From a bacterium BMS3Bbin07 (lineage in GTDB: Bacteria > Nitrospirota > Thermodesulfovibrionia > Thermodesulfovibrionales > JdFR-85), in assembly GCA_002898135.1 (NCBI GenBank), contig BDTQ01000216.1, positions 1 to 7,562 on the forward strand: a stretch of 7,562 bases of DNA, read 5' to 3'. The notes under the pieces were generated by a model. The model ran no database searches. It worked only from the letters and a program-made list of their open reading frames with translations, and had not been told where the DNA came from. A program made the position numbers and the translations under genes. Of this stretch, positions 1 to 5,245 are shown piece by piece; the stretch's first letter is position 1, and each line of letters starts with the position of its first letter.

Positions 1-39
1 ATGATAAAAGCGGGTGGTTTCCCCAATGCATTTTCGCTG

Positions 40-52
40 AAAGGAGGTGATC
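40..52 (+). promoter_or_regulatory. Unassigned perfect anti-16S (SD-like) sequence
   Basis: The 13 bases AAAGGAGGTGATC are exactly complementary to the usual 3' end of bacterial 16S rRNA (an extended Shine-Dalgarno sequence). No ATG lies 4-12 bases downstream and no credible reading frame starts here, because nearby GTG or CTG codons give only very short frames. It may be the ribosome site of a decayed or very short gene, a ribosome-binding element in the leader of the rhodanese gene, or chance. The rest of positions 1-128 holds only short open stretches and no clear promoter. The end of an upstream gene cannot be identified, although tandem TGA TAA stops lie at 2-7. Confidence 0.25.
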
Positions 53-115
53 TGTTCAGGAGTAGTTTTCTGTATTGAGGAGCCAATCCAGACTTGTTTG
101 GCTTTATCAACATCC

Positions 116-123
116 AAAGGAGG
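116..123 (+). promoter_or_regulatory. Ribosome binding site fixing the rhodanese start
   Basis: AAAGGAGG ends five bases before the ATG at 129. This favours the 129 start over the in-frame ATG at 75, which has no such site and would put 18 charged or polar residues in front of an otherwise textbook signal peptide. Confidence 0.85.
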
Positions 124-128
124 AGAAT

Positions 129-716
129 ATGAATTTGGTGAAAAAGACGTTGTTGTTAGCAGTGTTGATGGTGTTTGCTTTTAGTTCGGTTGTTTTTGCC
201 TTAAACCAGGAGGTCTACCCGATTAAGGGAAAACACAAGGGCGGTGACGTGACTCCCAAAGAGGCCTACAAGATGCTCAGGAAGGATACAAAGAATACCT
301 TTATTGTGGATGTCAGAACCCGCACCGAATATCAGGATATAGGTCACCCAATCGGGGCTTACAACATACCCTGGAAATTCTACACAACCAAGGTGGGGAA
401 GAAGGGCTATAAAAAGGTTCTGAACAAGAATTTCTGCGATGACCTTAAGGCCAGATTCAACCCAAAGACCGACACCCTGCTGATGATGTGCCGAAGTGCT
501 GCAAGGACTATCGCTTCAACTACTGCTGCGGTTGATTGCGGGTTTAAGGCAGACAAGGTATTTAACCTGCTTGGCGGCTTTGAGGGTGACAAGGTAAAAG
601 ATAAGAATAGCCCCTTCTACGGGCAGCGCATGATCGGAGGATGGCGTCTTGAGGGTTTACCGTGGACATATAAGATGGATAAGAATCTGATCTATCAACC
701 TGATCTCAAAAAATAG
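129..716 (+). CDS. Secreted single-domain rhodanese-like protein
   Basis: The 195-residue product starts with a classical signal peptide: Lys5-Lys6, a hydrophobic core at about 7-23, and a likely cleavage after VFA at residue 24. The mature protein should therefore act in the periplasm. A single rhodanese domain covers about residues 38-180. It has the early DVR element at 61-63 and the active-site loop CRSAART at 121-127, with Cys121 as the expected persulfide-forming nucleophile and Arg122 and Arg126 in the anion-binding loop. Known relatives transfer sulfane sulfur to thiophilic acceptors or bind sulfur in anaerobic respiration; which of these applies here is not visible. The C-terminal stretch with GGFEG (149-153) and GWRLEGLPW (171-179) is typical of small exported rhodaneses. 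The gene appears monocistronic, ending at a strong hairpin. Catalytic Cys is intact, so it is probably active. The family is sure; substrate and partner are unknown. Confidence 0.88.
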   Translation: MNLVKKTLLLAVLMVFAFSSVVFALNQEVYPIKGKHKGGDVTPKEAYKMLRKDTKNTFIVDVRTRTEYQDIGHPIGAYNIPWKFYTTKVGKKGYKKVLNKNFCDDLKARFNPKTDTLLMMCRSAARTIASTTAAVDCGFKADKVFNLLGGFEGDKVKDKNSPFYGQRMIGGWRLEGLPWTYKMDKNLIYQPDLKK

Positions 717-731
717 GATAAACGCGGACAG

Positions 732-776
732 GATAAAGAGGCCTGGGCCTGTAGCAGGGACTCAGGCCTCTTTATC
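732..776. terminator. Bidirectional intrinsic terminator between convergent genes
   Basis: GATAAAGAGGCCTG at 732-745 is perfectly complementary to CAGGCCTCTTTATC at 763-776, a 14-bp stem extendable by one G-U and one G-C pair, with a loop of about 13-17 bases. The stem ends in T-rich sequence on either strand (CTCTTTATC), as expected for a terminator shared by the rhodanese gene on the plus strand and the phosphatase gene on the minus strand. The latter's stop codon is at 780-782. There is no long pure U-tract, so the exact release points are uncertain. Confidence 0.8.
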
Positions 777-779
777 ACT

Positions 780-1439
780 TCAGTCTTCAGTTTGTATTTT
801 CGTCAAAATATCCGGGAGTTCAGAAAGCCTTTCCAAGATCAGAAAATCAGCCCCGTTTAGTGCCTCTAACGGCCTGTAGCCGTAACCTGCTCCAACAGTA
901 ATGACGCCTGCTTTTCTGCCTGCCTCAATATCAAGATTGCTGTCGCCGACCATGAGTGCCTGAGCAGGGGTGAGGCCTTCCCGTTTGAGGACTGTTAGTA
1001 TTGGCAGGGGGGAGGGTTTTTTCTCTGGTGTACTGTCACTGCCGAGGATGTGACTAAAGTAAGGGGCCAACCCGAGTTCTTCAAGGAGTTTCCGGGAAAG
1101 CTCCTCCCTTTTATTGGAGATTACCGCCTTTCTGTATGTACTGAGTTTATCAAGGGTGTCTGTTACATCCGGATAAGGTCTTGTATATTCTGTTAAGTGG
1201 TCTGAATAGAACTCAAGGAATCTCCTGAGTACATCATTTTTTATCTCCATCCTTTCAGTCCCTATGACCTTTTCTATAAGCCTTGATATCCCCTCACCAA
1301 CCAGTTTTATGGTCTCATCCACCGTCATGGCTTTAAATCCATAGGGCTTCAGGGCATAATTGAGGGCATTGGTGATATCCCTTGAGGAATCCACAAGGGT
1401 GCCGTCAAGGTCGAATATTATGAGTCGTATCTTTTTCAT
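780..1439 (-). CDS. gph: HAD-superfamily hydrolase, phosphoglycolate phosphatase-like
   Basis: The 219-residue protein is a full-length HAD subfamily IA phosphatase. Motif I is DLDGTLVDS at 10-18 (Asp10 nucleophile, Asp12 acid/base), motif II is Ser108 in SNK, motif III is Lys141 in KKP, and motif IV is GDSNLD at 165-170 (Asp166 and Asp170 for Mg2+). A helical cap of roughly residues 20-85 matches the C1 cap of Gph and PpaX. The family removes phosphate from small cytosolic phosphoesters. 2-Phosphoglycolate, from oxidative DNA repair or photorespiration-like metabolism, is the usual assignment, but pyrophosphatase (PpaX) or another sugar-phosphate activity cannot be excluded from sequence. 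The ATG at 1439 has no strong Shine-Dalgarno sequence. The gene stands alone on this strand, convergent with the rhodanese and divergent from the methyltransferase, so context does not refine the substrate. Confidence 0.85.
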   Translation of the reverse strand: MKKIRLIIFDLDGTLVDSSRDITNALNYALKPYGFKAMTVDETIKLVGEGISRLIEKVIGTERMEIKNDVLRRFLEFYSDHLTEYTRPYPDVTDTLDKLSTYRKAVISNKREELSRKLLEELGLAPYFSHILGSDSTPEKKPSPLPILTVLKREGLTPAQALMVGDSNLDIEAGRKAGVITVGAGYGYRPLEALNGADFLILERLSELPDILTKIQTED

Positions 1440-1460
1440 TTCAGATATTTGTTATCCGGG

Positions 1461-1490
1461 TTAGCACATTTCCAGGGATTGTATTATAAT
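1461..1490 (+). promoter_or_regulatory. Candidate sigma-70 promoter for the methyltransferase gene
   Basis: A perfect TATAAT at 1485-1490 is preceded, after an 18-base spacer, by TTAGCA at 1461-1466 (four of six matches to TTGACA). Transcription would start near 1497, leaving a leader of only about 20 bases with no purine-rich ribosome site before the ATG at 1518. Because ATTATAAT is nearly self-complementary, the minus strand also shows TATAAT at 1483-1488, reading toward the phosphatase, but its -35 region (TGATTA) is poor. Confidence 0.5.
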
Positions 1491-1517
1491 CTACTTATCG
1501 GTATTTAATCATGGTAT

Positions 1518-2630
1518 ATGCTTGACAGGATAATCAGCGAGAGGATTAAGCAGGAAGGCCCCATAACGTTTGAGACATTTATGGATATGGCCCTTTACCT
1601 GCCGGAATACGGATATTATACGTCCGGGGAATCCGTCATAGGCCCTGATGGTGATTTCTACACATCCCCACATCTTCACCCGGTTTTCGGATGGCTCATG
1701 GCGATTCAGATAGATGAGATGAGGAGGCTTTTGGGAGAGCCCGAGGGGTTTACCATCCTTGAGATCGGTGCGGGCAGGGGATTTCTGGCAGAGGGGATTA
1801 TCTCATACATCAGGAGAGAGTTCAACTGGGGAGATGGATTGCAATACATAATCGTTGAAAGAAATCCCCGTGTACAGCAGGGGCAGGAAGAGATGCTCTC
1901 GGAGTATAAAGGGATAGTTCAGTGGGTCTCCTCTCTTGCCGGGGTGGAGCAGTTCTGCGGCTGTGTTGTCTCAAATGAGCTGCTCGACGCTTTTCCCGTA
2001 CATGTAGTTCAGATGAATGATGCCTATTCCGAGGTGTATGTGGATGTGGCGGAAAATGGATTTAAAGAAACCGAGGGGGAGTTAAGCACTCCTGACCTGG
2101 CGGAATATATCAGTAGATACAGAATACCGGAAATGCCCGGTTACAGGACAGAGGTGAACCTCATGCTGAGGGATTTTCTTAAAGAGATTGACAATCTCCT
2201 CTCCGAAGGGTTTGTTATCACTGTTGACTACGGCTATCCTTCATGGGAATACCATGCAGAGGAGAGGAGCCGGGGGACACTGCTCTGTTATCACAGACAT
2301 ACCTGTAACGAAGACCCGTATGGATACGTGGGGAAACAGGATATTACCGCACATGTTAATTTTTCCGCCCTCAGGGATTGGGGAGAGGAAGCAGGGTTGA
2401 GGGCAATAGGATATTGTCCCCAGGGTACGTTTCTCGTCTCGCTCGGTATTGACAGGGTTATTTCAGGGATGTTGAGCGCTGATCCAGGGTTTCAGAGCGA
2501 GATACCGAAGATTAAAGGTCTTCTTCTCGGGATGGGGGATACACATAAGGTGATGGTTCAGTATAAGGGTAAAAGGGAATCAGGGAGTTTGAGGGGATTT
2601 GAACTCAGAAACAGGCTTAATCTTTTATGA
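1518..2630 (+). CDS. SAM-dependent methyltransferase, MidA/NDUFAF7 family (DUF185)
   Basis: The 370-residue protein matches the MidA/NDUFAF7 family (COG1565). The hallmark N-terminus PITFETFMDMALYLPEYGYY lies at 15-34, followed by GDFYTSP at 45-51. The SAM-binding glycine loop LEIGAGRGFLAEG is at 81-93, Glu114 sits in VERNP, and SNELLDAFPV at 152-161 is a family signature. GTLLCYHRH (253-261) and the QDITAHVNF signature at 274-282 complete the core. Mitochondrial NDUFAF7 symmetrically dimethylates an arginine of the NDUFS2 subunit of complex I. By homology the bacterial protein may modify NuoD or another protein, but no nuo gene is visible here. Length is normal for the family. No convincing Shine-Dalgarno sequence precedes the ATG at 1518, yet the conserved N-terminus makes this start believable. 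Its stop overlaps a possible 43-codon gene. Confidence 0.87.
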   Translation: MLDRIISERIKQEGPITFETFMDMALYLPEYGYYTSGESVIGPDGDFYTSPHLHPVFGWLMAIQIDEMRRLLGEPEGFTILEIGAGRGFLAEGIISYIRREFNWGDGLQYIIVERNPRVQQGQEEMLSEYKGIVQWVSSLAGVEQFCGCVVSNELLDAFPVHVVQMNDAYSEVYVDVAENGFKETEGELSTPDLAEYISRYRIPEMPGYRTEVNLMLRDFLKEIDNLLSEGFVITVDYGYPSWEYHAEERSRGTLLCYHRHTCNEDPYGYVGKQDITAHVNFSALRDWGEEAGLRAIGYCPQGTFLVSLGIDRVISGMLSADPGFQSEIPKIKGLLLGMGDTHKVMVQYKGKRESGSLRGFELRNRLNLL

Positions 2631-2758
2631 TCCGGTATTTGGCAGGACAGGAGCCGTACCAAGGGTTTTTCATAAAAGGAGCCGATGGTTATCTCTCTTT
2701 CTGTTCCTGTTTAAGCCCCGGTTCCTGTAGCCGGGCTGAAAAGGGAGGTTTTCGATGA
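2627..2758 (+). CDS. Possible 43-aa small protein coupling two genes
   Basis: An open frame of 43 codons starts at the ATG of ATGA at 2627-2630, where TGA is the methyltransferase stop. It ends at the TGA of ATGA at 2755-2758, where ATG is the protease start, so it exactly bridges the two genes. The predicted peptide starts MIRYLAGQEPYQGFF and has three cysteines in a CSCLSPGSC stretch (26-34) and a basic end (RAEKGGFR). No signal peptide, membrane helix or known domain is recognisable, and no Shine-Dalgarno sequence precedes it, so translation would depend on termination-reinitiation from the upstream gene. The frame also contains the ribosome site of the next gene. It could be a real small protein, a pure translational coupler, or a chance open frame (43 stop-free codons is not rare). 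Confidence 0.3.
   Translation: MIRYLAGQEPYQGFFIKGADGYLSFCSCLSPGSCSRAEKGGFR
2714..2737 (+). promoter_or_regulatory. Small GC-rich hairpin just before protease ribosome site
   Basis: AGCCC and GG at 2714-2721 pair with CC and GGGCT at 2731-2737, leaving one bulged C (2719) and a nine-base loop. The hairpin ends five bases before the GGGAGG ribosome site (2743-2748) of the protease gene. There is no following U-tract, so it is not a normal terminator. It could modulate translation or mark an mRNA processing point. It lies inside the candidate 43-codon frame, so ribosomes reading that frame would melt it. Confidence 0.35.
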
Positions 2759-3870
2759 ATGGAACATTGCTTCACGGTTCGTGGAAGATAACGAGGATAA
2801 TGGGAATACCGATTCGTGTTCATTTTTCGTGGCTTATCGTCTTTGGCCTGATAACCTGGTCGTTATCTACCTTCTATTTTCCTGAAGCTGCGCCTGACCT
2901 TCCGGCTGTCTCTTACTGGATCAAAGGTACCATAGCCTCACTCCTCCTCTTTGCCTCTGTGGCATTCCATGAGCTTGCACACTCTTTTGTTGCCAGGAGA
3001 TACAGGATATCAATTGTCAGTATAACGCTCTTCATATTTGGTGGTGTTGCGCAGATGAAGGGAGAGCCGCCGACCCCTAAGGCGGAGCTCAGGATGGCGA
3101 TTGCCGGGCCGCTTTCGAGTCTGTTTCTCTCCGGTCTCTTTTTCCTGTTTTATGCTGCTGCCGTCAGTCCCGGTGTCAAGGCCCTTTTTTCCTATCTTGC
3201 ACAGCTTAACCTCATCCTCGGTGTATTCAATCTGATACCGGGATTTCCTATGGATGGAGGAAGGGTCTTGAGGGCCGTTATATGGAAAAGGACAGGGGAT
3301 TTCTTTTATGCCACAAGAAGAGCCGCCACTTTCGGACAGAGGATAGCGCTTTTCTTTGTCTTCTTTGGTCTGTTTTCGGTCTTTATGGGTGTTCCGGGAA
3401 GTCTGTGGCTGATACTTATCGGCTGGTTTCTCTATACGGCGGCGCAGACAAGTTATCAGCAGGCAAGTCTTCAGGAGACCCTTTCGGGCATTAAGGTCAG
3501 GGATGTAATGGTCACTGATATTGTGGCCCTAAGTCCGGATGTTACAATAGATGAGGCAGTGAATCACTATTTTCTCAAGTATGGTTTTGGTGGGTTTCCC
3601 GTATTTGAGAATGGAAGTTTTCTCGGCTTTGTAACCCTTAAGGACATCAAGAAAGTTCCAAGGGAGCAGTGGGGTGATGTGAAGGTTTCCGATGTTGTGG
3701 TCTCCCATAGCAGGCGCTGGGAGGTCTCCCCGGAAACCGAGGTCATAAAGGCCCTGGAGCTGATGTTGAATGAGGACAGGGGCAGGCTTGTGGTTATGGA
3801 TGGAGGCAAGGTCATAGGGTTGATTACAAGGAACGGCATTGCACGGTACATGCAGATTATGGGAAGATGA
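2755..3870 (+). CDS. Site-2 protease-type (M50) membrane metalloprotease with CBS pair
   Basis: The 371-residue protein is an intramembrane zinc metalloprotease of the bacterial M50 group that carries regulatory CBS domains. Hydrophobic segments lie at about 22-42, 56-80, 86-100, 115-136, 146-163 and 195-230. The zinc site is complete: HELAH at 72-76 gives His72, Glu73 and His76, and FPMDGGR at 164-170 gives the third ligand Asp167 (the NPDG-type motif). Two cytosolic CBS repeats follow at about 249-300 (starting VRDVMVTD) and 311-366, a pair that in other proteins binds adenine nucleotides. Family members cut transmembrane substrates such as anti-sigma factors or regulators. The substrate here is unknown and no anti-sigma gene is adjacent. 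GGGAGG at 2743-2748 lies six bases before the ATG, a strong start signal. No dedicated promoter is seen, so it is probably read through from the methyltransferase gene. Confidence 0.9.
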   Translation: MNGTLLHGSWKITRIMGIPIRVHFSWLIVFGLITWSLSTFYFPEAAPDLPAVSYWIKGTIASLLLFASVAFHELAHSFVARRYRISIVSITLFIFGGVAQMKGEPPTPKAELRMAIAGPLSSLFLSGLFFLFYAAAVSPGVKALFSYLAQLNLILGVFNLIPGFPMDGGRVLRAVIWKRTGDFFYATRRAATFGQRIALFFVFFGLFSVFMGVPGSLWLILIGWFLYTAAQTSYQQASLQETLSGIKVRDVMVTDIVALSPDVTIDEAVNHYFLKYGFGGFPVFENGSFLGFVTLKDIKKVPREQWGDVKVSDVVVSHSRRWEVSPETEVIKALELMLNEDRGRLVVMDGGKVIGLITRNGIARYMQIMGR

Positions 3871-3910
3871 TAAATTTAATGATACCCGAATCCGGTGATA
3901 AACGGTTGTT

Positions 3911-4042
3911 GGAAGCAATATGATAGAGCCTTCACTCATTCTCGATGGACATCGTGTCCATCTCCGATCCCGAAGTACTTCGGGAATCCAGGTGAAGCCT
4001 TTGTGATACTTAAAACCGTTCAGACTCTATCATATCGCTTCC
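3911..4042. repeat. Nested inverted-repeat element, MITE-like or structured RNA
   Basis: The outer arms GGAAGCAATATGATAGAG (3911-3928) and CTCTATCATATCGCTTCC (4025-4042) are complementary over 18 bases with one mismatch (A3917/C4036). Inside them, CTTCAC (3930-3935) pairs with GTGAAG (3992-3997) and encloses two further hairpins. GATGGACA/TGTCCATC lies at 3944-3951 and 3955-3962 with a TCG loop, and the perfect 18-base palindrome TCCCGAAGTACTTCGGGA lies at 3968-3985. The element would fold into a branched, cloverleaf-like shape, with 3998-4024 unpaired. It occupies half of a 255-base gap with no convincing gene. Terminal arms of this size fit a miniature inverted-repeat element, although no transposase and no clear target-site duplication is seen. 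An untranslated RNA or a terminator for the protease gene is also possible. Confidence 0.7.
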
Positions 4043-4112
4043 TTTCCCTGTTTGAAGCTTTTTTATCTCCGGATGGGGGTATGTATAACTCAATTTGAGG
4101 GCATTTTAATTC

Positions 4113-4119
4113 AAGGAGG
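4113..4119 (+). promoter_or_regulatory. Ribosome binding site of the DUF302 gene
   Basis: AAGGAGG six bases before the ATG at 4126 fixes the start. The 83 bases between the end of the repeat element and the start codon show a run of six T (4059-4064) and an isolated TATAAC at 4084-4089 with no acceptable -35 box, so I do not call a promoter. Confidence 0.8.
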
Positions 4120-4125
4120 TTCAGG

Positions 4126-4512
4126 ATGGAAAAGTTTGATTACACGGTTGAGACGAACAAGAGTTTTGATGAGGCAGTGGAGGCAGTCATAGCACAGACA
4201 AAGGAGAAGGGGTTTGGAGTGCTGCATGTTCATGATGTTAAGGCAACGCTTGCCGGTAAGGGGTTTGAGAGGGAGCCGCTGAAGATTATAGAGATTTGTA
4301 ATGCCAAATATGCAAATGAGGTACTGAAGGCCGACGTCAGGATAGCCCTTATGCTTCCATGCCCCATCAGTGTCTATGTAGAGAACGGCAAAACCTGTAT
4401 AAGTGCCTTAAGACCCAAGATAATGTCGGATTTCTATCCGGATGCAAATATCAAGGCCGTAGCAGACGAGGTTGACAGGATAGTTCTGGAAATTGTTGAC
4501 GGGGCCGGGTAG
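4126..4512 (+). CDS. DUF302 family protein
   Basis: The 128-residue cytosolic protein matches the DUF302 family (COG3439) along its whole length. The pattern is an N-terminal strand and helix (YTVETNKSFDEAVEAV, 6-21), then GFGVLHVHDVKATLAGKG at 29-46, EICNAKYANEVLKAD at 56-70, and the core IALMLPCPISVYVENG at 73-88, ending with a helix rich in acidic residues. Two family-typical cysteines are present, Cys58 in EICN and Cys79 in PCP, plus Cys91. There is no signal peptide or membrane segment. The biochemical function of the family is not established; the paired cysteines invite a redox or metal-binding guess, but that is inference only. The gene sits between two repeat-rich spacers and just upstream of the metal-sensor locus, in the same direction. 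The sensor has its own promoter, so the two need not be co-regulated. Confidence 0.85.
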   Translation: MEKFDYTVETNKSFDEAVEAVIAQTKEKGFGVLHVHDVKATLAGKGFEREPLKIIEICNAKYANEVLKADVRIALMLPCPISVYVENGKTCISALRPKIMSDFYPDANIKAVADEVDRIVLEIVDGAG

Positions 4513-4520
4513 GGGAGAAC

Positions 4521-4635
4521 GCATAGCGCAAAGCGTTAAGGATAAGGCGCATAGAGCATAGCAGACAAAGACTGAGGACGCATAGCATGTAGCCCACACG
4601 GGACTCTTTACGTTTTGTCTTTAACGCTTTGCGTC
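4521..4635. repeat. GCATAG/GCAAAGC repeat spacer with distant inverted repeat
   Basis: GCATAG occurs four times, at 4521, 4549, 4556 and 4580, mixed with related GCAAAGC at 4528-4534. An inverted copy of the latter segment closes the region: CGCAAAGCGTTAAGGA at 4527-4542 is complementary to TCTTTAACGCTTTGCG at 4618-4633, sixteen pairs including one G-U, around a 75-base interior. A transcript could form a long stem, which might end transcription from the DUF302 gene, although there is no clean U-tract. No reading frame in this spacer looks like a gene. The degenerate heptamer look suggests a lineage-specific intergenic repeat. Confidence 0.55.
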
Positions 4636-4656
4636 TTTAATTCCTCAACTCCTCTC

Positions 4657-4685
4657 TTGACATTTCTATTGTCCTCTGTTATTAT
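4657..4685 (+). promoter_or_regulatory. Strong sigma-70 promoter of the arsR-family gene
   Basis: A perfect TTGACA at 4657-4662 and TATTAT at 4680-4685 (five of six matches to TATAAT) are separated by exactly 17 bases. Transcription should begin near 4691-4693, immediately before the operator palindrome at 4694-4708. A bound repressor would therefore block initiation or early escape, the usual layout for ArsR-family autoregulation. Confidence 0.85.
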
Positions 4686-4693
4686 TAAAACAA

Positions 4694-4708
4694 TTGAACA
4701 TTTGTTCA
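4694..4708 (+). promoter_or_regulatory. ArsR/SmtB-type operator O1
   Basis: TGAACA-TT-TGTTCA at 4695-4708 is a perfect inverted repeat and fits the TGAA-N6-TTCA core of ArsR/SmtB operators such as those of SmtB, CzrA and CadC. It lies from about +2 to +17 relative to the predicted transcription start of the adjacent repressor gene. The 15-base string from 4694 differs at only two central positions from the second site at 5121-5135. Confidence 0.8.
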
Positions 4709-4727
4709 TCTATGCGGGTAAGGGAGA

Positions 4728-5090
4728 ATGAAGAAAAGTAAAAAAGATATCTGCGAGATTGCCTATGTTGACAGAAAAAAGGTGGTCTCTGTTGAGAAGA
4801 AGATGAAAGACGAGCCGACAATACAGCTCCTTGCGGAGACCTTCAGGGCACTCGGTGACCCGACAAGGGTAAAGATAATATTTGCCCTGTCACAGGAGGA
4901 ACTCTGCGTGTGTGACATTGCAAACCTGCTGGGTGCAACGAAATCCGCTGTTTCCCATCAGTTGAGAGTGCTCAGAAACATGAAGCTTGTAAAATACAGG
5001 AAGGACGGGAAGATGGCTTACTATTCACTTGATGACATACATATTAAGAATCTTTTTGATGAATGTCTGAGACACGTTGAAGAGATGTAA
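4728..5090 (+). CDS. ArsR/SmtB-family metal-sensing repressor, CadC/SmtB-like
   Basis: The 120-residue winged-helix repressor has the family core FRALGDPTRVKIIFAL (39-54), the CVCD metal motif ELCVCDIA (58-65), the recognition helix TKSAVSHQLRVLR (71-83) and the wing KYRKDGKMAYYSL (89-101). Two metal sites can be read. The alpha-3N type has Cys60 and Cys62 with an N-terminal Cys9, as in CadC. The alpha-5 type is Asp103-x-His105-x10-His116-x2-Glu119, exactly the SmtB/CadC spacing of zinc ligands. Such proteins bind DNA when metal-free and release it on Zn, Cd or Pb, so a divalent-metal response is more likely than an arsenic one. Matching operators lie at its own promoter and before feoB. The purine-rich ribosome site (AGGGAG, 4721-4726) is unusually close to the ATG, but no better start exists. 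Confidence 0.9.
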   Translation: MKKSKKDICEIAYVDRKKVVSVEKKMKDEPTIQLLAETFRALGDPTRVKIIFALSQEELCVCDIANLLGATKSAVSHQLRVLRNMKLVKYRKDGKMAYYSLDDIHIKNLFDECLRHVEEM

Positions 5091-5119
5091 CCCGGGAGAA
5101 GCTTTTTTTTAAATACTTG

Positions 5120-5137
5120 GTTGAACGATTGTTCAAC
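5120..5137 (+). promoter_or_regulatory. ArsR/SmtB-type operator O2 upstream of feoB
   Basis: GTTGAAC at 5120-5126 and GTTCAAC at 5131-5137 form an inverted repeat with the TGAA-N6-TTCA core. TTGAACGATTGTTCA matches 13 of 15 bases of the site at the repressor promoter. The site lies 124 bases upstream of the feoB start, so the transport operon probably shares this repressor. No good promoter can be assigned nearby: TTGAAC at 5121-5126 could serve as a -35 inside the operator, but the expected -10 region is poor. A further half-site GGTTGAAC is at 5209-5216. Confidence 0.75.
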
Positions 5138-5158
5138 TGTACAGTTTAGGGGGCTGTA

Positions 5159-5245
5159 ATGCATAATTTGGTTTGGAGAGACAGTACCCTGTTTGCTGAA
5201 TATGTCAGGGTTGAACTGGTTGAGAGACTATTAAGAATATTATGA
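5159..5245 (+). CDS. Possible 28-aa leader or small peptide before feoB
   Basis: A 28-codon frame begins at an ATG preceded, five bases away, by AGGGGG (5148-5153), and ends at TGA 5243-5245, 15 bases before feoB. The peptide starts MHNLVWRDSTLF and ends with an amphipathic stretch rich in Val, Leu, Glu and Arg (VRVELVERLLRIL). It has no cysteine or histidine cluster and does not resemble FeoA, which is about 75 residues long. It fills most of the leader between operator O2 and feoB and could be a leader peptide. A chance frame of this length is common, so the call rests mainly on the ribosome site. Confidence 0.22.
   Translation: MHNLVWRDSTLFAEYVRVELVERLLRIL

Noticed and set aside
1..78. 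Open frame from the ATG at position 1 (25 codons) as a gene
   Set aside because: It has no visible ribosome site, touches the window edge, and is too short to recognise. Another frame (3-50) is equally open, so no upstream gene end can be chosen.
2640..2740. Cyclic-di-GMP (GEMM-type) riboswitch before the M50 protease
   Set aside because: The segment ending in GTAGCCGGGCTG resembles the 3' end of such riboswitches, but the conserved 5' half and the GGGACGCAAAGCC-type core are missing. The pairing is explained by a simple hairpin.
3529..3939. 136-codon minus-strand frame opposite the CBS region
   Set aside because: It is antisense to clearly conserved CBS domains, has no recognisable domain, and extends into the repeat element. 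Shadow of the real gene.
3901..4020. AACGG (3901-3905) pairing with CCGTT (4016-4020) as a pseudoknot in the repeat element
   Set aside because: Five base pairs crossing the main stem are expected by chance in a window this size. There is no further support.
3895..4098. 67-codon plus-strand frame across the 3911-4042 repeat
   Set aside because: It has no ribosome site, its composition follows the inverted repeats, and it overlaps the palindromes completely. It looks like a chance frame.
5097..5110. Intrinsic terminator after the arsR-family gene (run of eight T)
   Set aside because: The T-run at 5103-5110 is preceded only by the self-palindrome CCCGGG and no hairpin-forming stem, so termination here is not supported. 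Read-through from the repressor into feoB remains possible.
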